A stretch of 64,000 nucleotides of DNA from positions 35,677,029 to 35,741,028 of the forward strand of contig OZ024864.1 of NCBI GenBank assembly GCA_964017155.1, given 5' to 3'. This document shows positions 39,336 to 50,110 of this stretch, one piece after another. Under the pieces are notes generated by a model. That model saw only the letters and a program-made list of their open reading frames with translations. It searched no databases and had not been told where the DNA came from. Each line of letters opens with the position of its first letter. Positions within the stretch are counted from its first letter, which is position 1. The position numbers and the translations under genes were made by a program. Origin of the DNA: Oasisia sp. SBJ-2009 (lineage: Eukaryota; Annelida; Polychaeta; Sabellida; Siboglinidae).

Positions 39336-39921
39336 TGCTACTTCACAATGACTGTTGTAGCCAGCATGTCCCCAAATGGATTACGGACTGGCTAACCGCA
39401 GAGCAGCTCTGCGGCCAAGGAAATATAAGCCACTATTCGCAGAGCAGGATTCATCCAATCACCGCACAGGAATTTATGCGCATGTGTAGACGTTGTTGCG
39501 GTCTTTCACTGAGGCGATGCACGTTTGTAAATGATAGTTCAAAATGATGGAGCCGCTTCGTTTAGAAGTAGGCGCCACGTTCGACAACTGACAATCAATT
39601 TAGACAAGTATGCCACAGATCGCCATGTGAAGTTTTGCTGCGTTAATTCAAGAACCGTCACCACCGCAAACAAATTGCGAGCTGTCCTGTCCGCCTCCCG
39701 TAGCACGCCAGTCCGACCATCAGGCTAGGTTGCAAGCACTTCGATCGGCAACCCCAGAAAGGAAGGCCGTGGCATTATGAGCCACCAGAAATAAGTAACT
39801 AAAAGCATGTTCTCGTAGCCATGTGGGAGCAATGTTGTTGTATTTGTGCGTTAATTGTTAATGTGAATCAATAACGCCAACGGCGCTGACAGCCTGCCTG
39901 ACAGTGACGTTATAGTCATTC

Positions 39922-40560
39922 CGGCACTTACGCAGCATTTGGACCCACCTCAGTTTTGCCATTATAACTATTTTTGCCAACATTTAATACTTGATTTTGT
40001 TAATTAAATCATTTATCACCATCTTGGGTACTTTCGCAGTTTAGGCCCGCACCTCGAAAAAACCAACAAAATGATCTCCTACGATGACCAAACTTCGCAG
40101 GACGTATCTACTACACCTGTACTACGCGTATGCACTTGTCATGTGATCAAAAAATAATAATTAATGCCTGAAATCGATCAAAATGTGTAAGTAAATAACG
40201 CGCCTTCCATGCGCCACCTGACGGAGTTCACTGTTGCAGTAGTGACTCGCCGAAGAAAGCGCGTTATTTACTTACACATTTTGATCGATTTCAGGCATTA
40301 ATTATTATTTTTTGATCACGTGACAAATGCATACGCGTAGTACAGGTGTAGTAGATAAACCATACGAAGTTTGGTCATCGTAGGTGAACATTTTGATGTT
40401 TTTTTCAAGGTGCGGGCCTAAACTGCAAAAGTACCCCAACTTGTGCATATCTATGTTTTATGAACAGCGCGTCTTAGTAGACTTTTGAGATCGAAAAGAC
40501 AACGCGGTCGGCCTAAATAAACTGTTTATCGCTCATCCTGTGTGCACCGCTGGCAATTGC
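39922..40560 (+). mobile_element. Hairpin MITE, left arm and loop only, with another MITE nested in it
   Basis: 39922-40025 plus 40438-40560 match the left half of the complete hairpin element at 46643-47069 (GGACCCACCTCA...TTTGCCATTATAAC, then GTTTTATGAACAGCGCGTCTTAG and CGCGGTCGGC). The right arm is missing. The interruption at 40026-40437 is a separate insertion. Confidence 0.75.
40026..40437. mobile_element. Nested hairpin MITE, about 412 bp
   Basis: Two arms, 40026-40203 and 40259-40437, are near-perfect reverse complements (GGGTACTTTCGCAGTTTAGG versus CCTAAACTGCAAAAGTACCCC) around a ~55-bp loop. The uninterrupted version of the target survives at about 46748-46758 (ATCATCTTGCGCAT). Comparison suggests a short CTT-type target duplication, with a few extra bases at the right end. 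No coding capacity. Confidence 0.85.
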
Positions 40561-42100
40561 GCTCCGCTGTGCTTCACTGCTTGGGTCTCAAAATGCAATA
40601 TTTGTGAAAGATACATATACCTGGGAATGCTGATTGCTCATGTTTAGGATTATATATTGGTTATTATAAATTATGTGTCAATATATTTATTTACTCACAT
40701 CTACACTAAAATTGTGGTTGCAAAATATCCTATCTTGTTGATGCTACTAGAATATTTTTATAGGAAGTTGCTCTTTTTAGGTGGTCCATGCTTACATTGG
40801 TCTTGTCAGCTGAAATGTCAACACAGCCAAACCTGGATCAGTGCATGTGATTCCGGCATATTATCCAGAGATGTGGGAGCATCACATACAAGATGAATCG
40901 TTGTGTACAGATGTAAGCAGCTCTTTCAATTGTAATTAATTTGATCTTTTTTTCTACAACTCAATGCTTGCAGCTATATATCACTAAAATTTAAAAAGCT
41001 CTTTACACAGGTTGTCTTCAAATAGAATAGTCACTAGTGGCTTGATATGGATTAGTTTCATATTTTTAATTGCAAATAGTAAAACTAAGCATATCACAGA
41101 GTAAAAATAAAATATAAATACGTCAACAATATGAGGACCCAGTGTGAACATACTGGAACATATTACATATTCATGTGGTTTGCAGGTTCGATTCCATCCA
41201 TTTCGTGTCGTTTTGATGCCGATCTGTACTGCAAACGACTGCATGGCTACTCCTGGCAGCTGACGTGGTAGCAATCCTGGATTCTGTGCACAATCTGACT
41301 CGTCGTGCAAAATATCTTCAGTTGTGGAGGTACAAGTTGGCTTTTCTCATGTCCTGCTGTGTTCAAACATTACTCCATTTGAATTAATGAATAACTGGTT
41401 ATAGACTCTGATGGATGTTTGTATGAGCAAGCCTTCACGCATTTATTGCACCATTGCTGGATGCTTCCCAAAGAAGTTGAGATGGTGGTTGATTGAACAG
41501 GGAATAAAGTGTAACTAGTGTTTTGAGCAGGGATAGGATATTACACTATAGAAAAATGTAACCTCTTTTAAATCCTTGAATGGCATGAATAATATTATTG
41601 ATAATATTTATTTGCATGCTTGCAGAGACTTCTTTTCTTGGCCAGATGGGAAGTGGTGTTGGCTGAAGGACTTAGCACTTTTGTCTGAACTGTTGCTTTG
41701 TGTACATTTCAGTGTCAATGAGAGGCGGTTATACATAATTTATTATGACATTTTCAGGTCTACAGCATCTGATCTAAGGCATTTATGATTCAAATTGTAC
41801 CAGCTGCACAATCTTCTGTTGTAGAATGCTGAGGCCATTTGCTGCAATGTGCCACCCATCGTGATGCAGCCTTTCCAACCGGATTTTTACCATCGCCACA
41901 TTGTGAGATGTTTGCATGCCGAGCGGAAGCGGGACAGCAAGCGGCACTACTGTGACGTCCCTTTCTGCCAAAAACCAACTGGACTTCTGAGTTGATTCTG
42001 CTGTGACTATTGCAACAGGTGGTGTCATTTATGTTGTCTGGGTATGTTAGTTCAGCCAAATGACTAGATATGTTGATGCCCTGTTTGCCATTTTGACATA
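40561..42100. other. No gene seen
   Basis: AT-rich unique sequence. Open frames at 40657-40896, 40984-41310 and 41576-41788 show no family signature. Confidence 0.4.
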
Positions 42101-42388
42101 GCTTTATGTAGAGACCCATCCACCCATCATTTGGACTGGGAAAAAAAACAAATATGGACGGGTAGAAATATGGGTGGACTGGTAACAAAAATGAAGGAGC
42201 AAAGGAAACAAATGTCTTCCAAAACCATAGATATCGTTATTTATGCCTTGAAAGTTACTGTAAAGGGTGTCATATATGTGTTTGTAGCCCATTTCAGGTC
42301 ATCAGGCACATTTGAAAGTTGGTAAACTAGTTTAACAGTTAACATCCATGTGTCCACCAAAACATGTGTGACTGGCAATAATTTTATC
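42101..42388. repeat. Dispersed repeat, copy 2
   Basis: Second copy of the 37190-37371 repeat, interrupted by about 110 bp (about 42212-42318). Confidence 0.7.
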
Positions 42389-42943
42389 CTGCATAAAGCC
42401 CTGCATTTTGATGCCACCCAACCAGGTAACCCTGGCATTTGATTGTGTCAACAGAGGTTGGACATCATCTGTAGATGGGCAACTGGTCGTGGAGGTAGTG
42501 AATGAGCAAGGGTTCCTCCCCTAAAATAACATTATGTTAGGTAGTTACAGCAAAGCTGTATCACAGGGTTTGTGTTAATCTAGCTGTAAAAATGTATATA
42601 ATCTTAATGCATGTAAATGTGTATATATAACTCACTAATCTGCATTTATCTATACATTATGGCAATACATCCTTTCCGTATTACTGACGTTATGAAATTT
42701 TTGTTTTAGGTTGGCATCTCTTCATCATGCTACAACCTTGACAAACCACCTACAAAACCGCTCGCTCAGATACCGCGTCAACTCTTCAGTGCTGGACTGT
42801 TCTGTGATATATTATCATTCATTCACCCCATATATATATAAACACTGCTGTCAAGTGCATACATTGATTAAAATACCATGATGCCAGGATGGCATTTGTG
42901 GTATTTAATCACACATTAACCAAATCATCATCATTCAGTAGAC

Positions 42944-43225
42944 TTAAATACTATGTATATGTTTTACATTTGTAAGCACCATGTAGATGTTTACATTTGC
43001 ACATGTATATATTTTACATTTGTAGGTGCCATGTATATGTATGTATTACATTTGTATGTGTATATATTTTACATTGTAAGTGCCATGTATATATGTGTTA
43101 CATTTGTATGTGTATATGTTTTACATTGTAAGTGCCGTGTATATATTTTACAGTTGTATGTGTATATATGTTTTACATTTGTATGTGTGTGTATGTCTTT
43201 CATTACTAAGCACCATGTATAATTT
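42944..43225. repeat. Degenerate tandem repeat
   Basis: Irregular repetition of CCATGTATATG and TTTTACATTTGTA words. The Tyr/Phe/Cys-rich open frame across it (42953-43222) is an artefact. A looser duplication (TATGTTGTGATAGG at about 43255 and 43327) follows. Confidence 0.7.
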
Positions 43226-43649
43226 GCATTTGTAAGTTTTGTGTCTTTTCTTGGTATGTTGTGATAGGAGTTAAGTGAGTATTTAGACGTTGCACATGAT
43301 TTATGTATTTGTCTTAGTTTCTTAGTATGTTGTGATAGGGAGTTATTTAGACATTGCACGCAATTTAGTTCCTTGAAGCTTTTCCCTGTTTATGTACACG
43401 TTTTTACACAAGTTTTCCTCGTTGTTATCTTGTAAGTAATGTTTTCACTCACTTTTCAGTACTATGACGGATTTTGGTGTGGTAAATAAAGTAAATGAGA
43501 TGTATATGTTTGTATAGATATATGTATGTTAGAATGCAGATTATTAGTGTAGTGTCATATACTATATTAGTATGGTGTGACAGGATTTCTAGCGGTACAG
43601 TTTGAAATATATTCCTGTGGCCACATTTCTTATTTGCATTTTATTCATT

Positions 43650-45125
43650 CATGACTGATCTATCATAATTTAGGTAGAAAAATATTCACATATGTCACAG
43701 ATATGTAATAGGTATTTATAAAAGTAACAACACGCATAGCAACTAGTCACATTCTCTCCTACATCTGTTCTATCAGAATTTAGGTAGAAAAATATAATCA
43801 CTCATGCCATCGATATGTAACATGCATTTATGAAAGTAAAACAACACGCATAGCAACTAGTCAAAGGTTCTTTTCTACCTGCTCTCCCTAATTCGCAGAG
43901 CTGTGACGTCACTGCTCTGCGAATTAGGGAAACTAAGGAAATTCCCTTATTCGCAGAGCTACCCGTTAAAGGCTTGAAAATAGATCTATTCTATCAGAAT
44001 TTAGGTAGAAAGGTATTCACACATGTCACAGAAATATAATACGCATTTATGAAACTATAGCAACTAGTCAAAGGTTCTTTTCTGCCTGCTCTGCGAAGAC
44101 CACAACGGTCTCCCTAATTCGCAGAGCTGTGACGTCACTGCTCTGCGAATTAGGGAAACTAAGGAAATTCCCTTATTCGCAGAGCTACTCGTTAAAGGCT
44201 TGAACATAGATATATTCTATCAGAATTTAGGTAGAAAGGTACTCACACATATGTCACAGATATATACTACGCATTTATAAAACTATAGCAACTGCTCTGC
44301 GAACACCACAACGATTTATGATAAAATTAATTATTATAAGTATTATTATTATTATAACAACATGCACGCATAGCAACTAAGCGTTCATTCTTTCATGCCC
44401 TCCGATTACCGCAGAGCTCGTTAAATGCTTGAAAAAAGATATATTCTATCAGAATTTAGATAGAAAGGTATTCACACATGTCACAGATATATAATACGCA
44501 TTTATGAAACCGAAGCCACTAGTCAAATGTTCTTTTCGACCTGCCCTAATTCGCAGAGCTGTGACGTCACTGCTCTGCGAATTGGCAAAACGAAGGAAAT
44601 TCTCTTATCCGCAGAGCTACTCGTTAAATGCTTGAAAAAAGATATATTCTATCAGAATTTAGATAGAAAGGTATTCACACATGTCACAGATATATAATAC
44701 GCATTTATGAAACCGAAGCCACTAGTCAAATGTTCTTTTCGACCTGCCCTAATTCGCAGAGCTGTGACGTCACTGCTCTGCGAATTGGCAAAACTAAGGA
44801 AATTCTCTTATCCGCAGAGCTACTCGTTAAATGCTTGAAAAAAAATATATTCTATCAGAATTTAGATAGAAATGTATTCACACATGTCACAGATATATAA
44901 TACGCATTTATGAAACCGAAGCCACTAGTCAAATGTTCTTTTCGACCTGCCTGCCCTAATTCGCAGAGCTGTGACGTCACTGCTCTGCGAATTGGGGAAA
45001 CTAAGGAAATTCTCTTATCCGCAGAGCTACTTGTTAAATGCTTGAAAAAGATATATTCTATCAGAATTTAGATAGAAAGGTATTCACACATGTCACAGAT
45101 ATATAATACGCGTTTATAAAAACAA
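43650..45125. repeat. Tandem array of ~205-229-bp units with CRE-centred palindromes
   Basis: TATCAGAATTTAG recurs at 43771, 43992, 44218, 44447, 44650, 44853 and 45059, with a variant at 43661. Most units also contain ATTCGCAGAGCTGTGACG and its mirror and a CGCAGAGCTAC block before TTAAATGCTTGAA. Full TGACGTCA sites lie at 43903, 44130, 44562, 44764 and 44972. The units near 44280-44440 lack the palindrome and carry an ATT microsatellite instead. Confidence 0.9.
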
Positions 45126-45661
45126 TTAGCCTATTATATTTATATTATTGATACATAATATAAATAATAATACTGCCACCCAGCTTGATTTCATTGCATT
45201 TTCTCTAGTTCAGTTACCTACAACAATCATTTAACTTTTGTTATATTTATTTTTTATATATATACTATTAGAAAAACTAGTGAGTGCACAGAGTTTTACA
45301 TTATATTTTAATGTCTAAATAAAATGTACTATTGTAAGTATTATTATTATTATTATTATTATAACAACATGCACGCATAGCAACTAAACGCTCATTCATT
45401 GCATTTTATGTAACTATGACCTTTCACTCTTTTATATTTTTAACAAGATCAGCTAGCATAATCATTTAATTATTTACTCATTAATATTTTTTGTATTTAC
45501 ATGTATTACTTTATGATTCCGTTAATACAATTAATACAAAGTTTAATTTTACATTAAAATGTCTAAACAGCAATTATTATTATTATTATTATTATTATAA
45601 CAACATGCATGCATCGCAACTCTTTCTTATATTCTTTCTTATATATCGCAAGTCCTTTGCA
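45126..45661. repeat. AT-rich stretch with ATT microsatellites
   Basis: (ATT)n followed by ATAACAACATGCACGCATAG occurs at about 45342-45382 and 45573-45615, and also near 44336-44378. The block appears to be a repeated cassette of the surrounding array. I see no gene. Confidence 0.6.
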
Positions 45662-45860
45662 AATTCGCAGAGCAGTGACGTCACTGCTCTGCGAATTGTG
45701 GCACTGGTTCCCCAATTCGCCGAGCAGTGACGTCACTGCTCTGCGAATTGTGGCACTTGTTCCCTAATTCGCAGAGCAGTGACGTCACTGCTCTGCGAAT
45801 TGTGGCACTTGTTCCCTAATTCGCAGAGCAGTGACGTCACTGCTCTGCGGATAGTGGATA
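45662..45860. repeat. Four 52-bp-spaced palindromes centred on TGACGTCA
   Basis: CRE octamers lie at 45676, 45728, 45780 and 45832, exactly 52 bp apart. The first and third are centres of perfect 36-bp palindromes (45662-45697 and 45766-45801; arms AATTCGCAGAGCAGTGAC). The second has one arm change, and the fourth is disrupted in its right arm. A related CCGCAGAGCTGCTCTGCG follows at 45872-45889. Confidence 0.95.
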
Positions 45861-45967
45861 ATATTTCCTTATCCGCAGAGCTGCTCTGCGAATAGTCTCG
45901 TCCAATGGATTAACATTGCTCACACCAGTGTCAACCACCGAACTGTCCAGTGTTTGGGTTCTATATT

Positions 45968-46408
45968 TAATCCAGGTCACAGTCCTTCCCTTAATGACTA
46001 AGCTAGAGGCTACATCCTATCCATCCCACTGGATTATTATTCACATTGCGAAGGAACAACAGTGACAAATATTTAGATCCCTACCACAACACAGTGAACC
46101 AACTCCAAACATTCAACAGCTGGCCCTGCTGGCCTATTCCAGAAATTAATCATGAGCTGTCTTATCTAGGCCTAGGGCTAGGGGCACAGGGACACAGGGA
46201 CACATATCCAAGTTAAAAATTTCGTCTTACAGACTTGTTATCACATTTATTACGTTGCTCAACAGTTCTATTCTGTATATCCAGCCAGTGTGTACGGCAC
46301 TTTCTGCCGTGCAAGTGAATGGCAGCCAGTGATCCACAGCGGCTTCAGTGCAGCAGGCCAGCTTGTCACTCTAGTCTATAGGGGAAAGATTAATGATCTA
46401 ACTCTGTG
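45968..46408 (+). mobile_element. Old relative of element A, right piece
   Basis: TCCAGGTCACAGTCCTTCCC, AATGACTAAGCTAGAGGCTACA and then GGGAAAGATTAATGATCTAACTCTGTG match 25841-25980 of A' in order. It continues the copy begun at 39121-39335. Confidence 0.6.
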
Positions 46409-46642
46409 CCTACCACTGGCACTGACCTACCCAAAGCGCCCGGTGGAGATAAAGCCTCTAGCGGTGGCCCCATCTTGCGGATACTTAAGAGACTAATTCC
46501 AACAGATTCTTTGATATCTCGGCTATGAATCCTGGGTAATTTTGACATGGTTAGCTTTGAAATTGTTTAAGTTATTCGTGGTTGAAGTTCATCGTCTGTG
46601 GACCTTCAAAAATGGCGGCGCTTTGGACATCGTAGCCCTTTA
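46409..46642. other. No gene seen
   Basis: Short spacer between the old element-A relative and a hairpin MITE. It contains AAAAATGGCGGCGC near 46608-46621, which resembles a YY1-type site. I see no exon. Confidence 0.4.
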
Positions 46643-47069
46643 GGGCACTTATGTACAAGTCGGACCCACCTCAATTTTGCCATTATAACAGTATTTTTGC
46701 CAACATTTGATACTTGATTTGGTTAATTCAATCAATTATAATCATCTTGCGCATATTTATGTTTTATAAACAGCGTGTCTTAGCAGACTATTGAGGTCGA
46801 AAAGACAGCGCGGTCGGCATAAACAATTAAACTGTTTATCGCTCATTCCATGTGCACAGCGCAGTAACATGCACCGCTACGCTTGCGACTGGCACAAATC
46901 GCGCTGTCTTTTCGACCTCAAAAGTACGCCAAGACGCGCTGTTTATAAAACATAAATATGCGCAAGATGATTATAATTGATTGAATTAACAAAATAAAAT
47001 ATCAAATGTTGGCAAACATACAGTTATAATGGCAAAATTGAGGTGGGTCCGACTTGTACATAAGTGCCC
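46643..47069. mobile_element. Complete hairpin MITE, about 427 bp
   Basis: The ends GGGCACTTATGTACAAGTCG and CGACTTGTACATAAGTGCCC are exact inverses, and the arms stay complementary for ~180 bp around a loop rich in CpG. TTTAG stands beside both ends (46640-46644 and 47072-47076), a possible target duplication offset by 2 bp. It has no coding capacity and is the intact relative of 39922-40560. Confidence 0.85.
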
Positions 47070-47330
47070 TGTTTAGTATTGATGAAGTTTGTGCTGGTAA
47101 TCTTATACTTAACTGGCCTAAATTATTACGGCCATTTAAAACCGTTTTTTTCACCTTATATCGATGTGTATGTGTTCGCTATGGGATTCTACATCACTTC
47201 CGGTACAAAGAAGTCAGATTAAAATTTTTATTTGTGTTTTAGAGCAATTTAAACACGCCGAATCGAGGTAAACAACGCGATGTCACCGCTGGAAATATGG
47301 CGCGAGCTGTAGTAGCCTCGGTTACCCAGA

Positions 47331-47347
47331 CTCCGTGAGGTGGCAGC
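47331..47347 (+). promoter_or_regulatory. CTCF-like motif, first of three
   Basis: CCGTGAGGTGGCAG matches 12 of 14 positions of the CTCF core consensus. The same word is at about 47608 and 47784, and a variant (CCATGAGGTGGCAA) is at about 14247 in the related element. Confidence 0.25.
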
Positions 47348-47814
47348 ACTTTTAAGCCCCCCTTCAACTCCGCCTGGGACAGTATATGGGCTTAAGTTTC
47401 TACATCCGGGCAGCCTTATCCCAGATTAGGGTAGAGACGCTGATTGGCTCTCAGGCCAACTACGAAATAAAAATTAAAATAACGATATACTTCTAATAAT
47501 ATCATATGAAAAGTATTCACCATTGAACTTATATTAACACAAAAGTAAGTAAAAATTCAAATTTACCGTTGTTTATAAAATAAGAATTACGGCAGGATTA
47601 ACCAGTATCCGTGAGGTGGCAGCATTGTCTAGCTCGACACGGATAGCATACAAATTAAATAAGGAAACCTTTTGATCAAATAATGCTGTATTATAAAAAC
47701 TATTAAAAATTAAACTTATATTAACACAAAATAAATAGAAATACAAATTTGCAGTTGTTTATAAAAATAGATATTACGGCAGTGTCCGTGAGGTGGCAGC
47801 ATTGTATAGATCAC

Positions 47815-47946
47815 GGCTGCTACCCAAACAAAAGCCGTTAATGTAACCAGACTGTCTTCTCGGCGTAGTTCCGCAGCCGAGGCTGCTACCCAAACAAAAG
47901 CCGTTAATGTAACCAGACTGTCTTCTCGGCGTAGTTCCGCAGCCGA
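47815..47946. repeat. 66-bp tandem duplication
   Basis: GGCTGCTACCCAAACAAAAG starts at 47815 and again at 47881; both copies run to GTTCCGCAGCCGA with no visible difference. Confidence 0.9.
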
Positions 47947-47990
47947 ACGACAGTCGGTTAAGCGAGACTAGAGCTGTAGGCGCCTCCCAG

Positions 47991-48360
47991 AGGCATCAGA
48001 ACCGCGGAGGCGATTTCTTTCGATTGCGGACATGTACACGGCACTAAGAAGAAATACTTTATTCTTTGTAATGATGAATTACATTTTTTTTTTAAACTTT
48101 TAAAAAGTATATTTTTAACCTCTCATAGGCACCAGAACCGCGGAGGCGATTTCTTTCGATTGCAGATATGTCCACGGCACTAAGAAGAAATACTTTATTC
48201 TTTGTAAAGATGAATTAAATTTTTATAATTTTTTAAAAACTTTTAAAAAGTTTATTTTGAACTTCTCATAGGCACCAGAACCGCGTAGGCGATTTCTTTC
48301 GATTGCAGACATGTCCACGGCCCTAAGACGAAATCCTTTATTGTTTGTAATGATCAAATA
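47991..48360. repeat. Three tandem copies of a ~136-143-bp unit
   Basis: AGGCAYCAGAACCGCGNAGG followed by CGATTTCTTTCGATTGC and a T-rich tail starts at 47991, 48127 and 48270. The unit starts next to the 9-bp target duplication. Confidence 0.9.
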
Positions 48361-49462
48361 ATGTTTTTTTATAAAGTTTAAATAAAAAAGAATTACTGTA
48401 TGCAATGCACACACAATACGTCTGATTTTAATGTTTCATTAAAAATAATACCGAATTTGTAGTATAGTATTCTTAGCAATGACATGTAACCAGACAAAGC
48501 AATACTATTCATTTATGTTTCATAAGAACAGAAATAAAAAAACAGGGATTGTTTTATAAACTTCATACCATACTATTGCACCTGTATAATGTACTGCACC
48601 TGTCACTAAATAAAAGGCACAATCTCAAACAAATTATTATAAAGTCGTATTCAGATATTTGCCTATTAAGAAATTGTTATTCTTGCTTAATGAACAGTAT
48701 TAATTAATAATTGTATAATTTCTCACGTCAACTTTATTAAATTAGATTATGTATAGTAATAAAATGTTTTATAGTATAAGTAGTATCATTAGATTAGTAT
48801 TACTCTTTTCTTAGTATTATTATTATCTTGTTATTAATTAAATTATTATTATGCACACCATGTTCTATTAGAGGTAGACAGTATTTTGTAATTCTAAAGG
48901 GCTTCCAGTTGCATCAACTTTTTTAGTTATTACTGGCGTCCTGGCATTCATTATTAACATATGTTCTGTGTCTGTTGTATTGTGTTGTATATATGCCAAA
49001 TAAAATGTCAAGTTGGATTGGACACTTCTGACATTGAACTAAAGGTGAGTTTGCATTACGTTCGAAACACGTTCGAAAAATTGAATGAGCGATAAATGAA
49101 TGATCGGAGCTTTGTTTATGTTTCGTTGTCCATGTTGGGTGACCAGCAGTCAGGTTTCCAGCACCGAAACCGTTGATTATGTGTTGATATATGAAAATTA
49201 GGTGTTTTATTATAACAAATCATTAGATAAGGTAACATTGTAAATTTTCGTAATGATTGACATTTCGTTGTTTCGGGTGTCAAAATACCAGTCACAGTGT
49301 CACAGGTCAGTAATCACAGACAGTGTCAACATACACACTGCCATTGGCATGACACAGAAGTGACATGTAGGATGATGACAACTAAGATAGAAGTCTTGCA
49401 AAACTGTATTTCTGGTCCATATCCAGACAAAATGAACTGATTTACATGATAGTACCATATAT
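48361..49462. other. No gene seen
   Basis: AT-rich unique sequence without supported exons. AATAAA-type words are frequent but expected at this composition. Confidence 0.45.
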
Positions 49463-49834
49463 AGTTTCGTGGCCCACAATTACAGCTGGGAGACATCTGG
49501 ACGCACCTTGGCCTCTGCCCTCTACTGGCCAACCCTGGACCAGAGGAGGGCTGAGGCCAGACTTTGCACACTGTACAAAATAACCAACAATCTTGTAGAC
49601 ATCAATCCCAATCAATACCTCATACCCGGACACAGCCAAACAAGATCCAACCACCCACACAAATACAGACAAATATCCACCTCCCACAACTATTATAAAT
49701 ACAGTTTTTTCCCCCGAACAATAGCTCAGTGGAACAAACTTCCACCTAATGTGTTTACCAACAACAGTCTTGACGCCTTCAAGGGTGCATTGCAGGGTAT
49801 TAACCTGACAACTGCACCCTTGAGGCACCTCTAA
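49463..49834 (+). pseudogene. 5'-truncated LINE ORF2 C-terminus
   Basis: An uninterrupted frame begins abruptly with FVAHNYSWETSG and continues TLDQRRAEARLCTLYKI, the HxxKYR block, YSFFPRTIAQWNKLP and LDAFKGALQG before its stop at 49834. These are the conserved C-terminal blocks of CR1-like and related non-LTR retrotransposon polymerases. The sharp 5' truncation is typical of target-primed integration. About 280 bp of C-rich, probably 3'-untranslated sequence follows. The intact frame suggests a younger copy than 37949-38297. Confidence 0.8.
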
Positions 49835-50110
49835 TAGACAACATACCCCACCACCCCAGCTCCCCTCCACATCCCATCCCTACCACACCCACATCATCCC
49901 CCAACATTGAATTGTACTTTTCCCCACCCACCCCATCCTAATTCCACATTCCCAAGCACACATGCTCTTATTCCACTTCCAGATAACATGAAGCCAGCCA
50001 TCCTGAAAGTCAGAAACCAACCACCCTCACTAGTGCGTGATGCCCCAGTAGGGGTCTTGCACTATAAACCATCAGAATCAAGAGTTGCTCTGTCTCGATT
50101 ATTTTGAAGT

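Larger units (their letters stand above)
47313..47970. mobile_element. Short TIR element with perfect 9-bp target duplication
   Basis: GAGCTGTAG occurs immediately before (47304-47312) and after (47971-47979) the element. The ends are TAGCCTCGGTTACC and the inverse TAGTCTCGCTTAACC. A 9-bp TSD is seen in MULE and Merlin-like elements, but no transposase is present to decide. Inside are three CCGTGAGGTGGCAGCA words (47331, 47608, 47784), a ~180-bp duplicated block (about 47523 and 47705) and a 66-bp tandem duplication. It shares both ends with 14225-17012. Confidence 0.8.

Noticed and set aside
41185..41195. GGTTCGATTCC, a possible tRNA or SINE box B
   Set aside because: No box A at the right distance and no cloverleaf flanks; a single 11-bp match is too weak.
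49907..50107. Pro-rich plus-strand frame after the LINE fragment
   Set aside because: Most likely the C-rich 3' region of the LINE; no motif.
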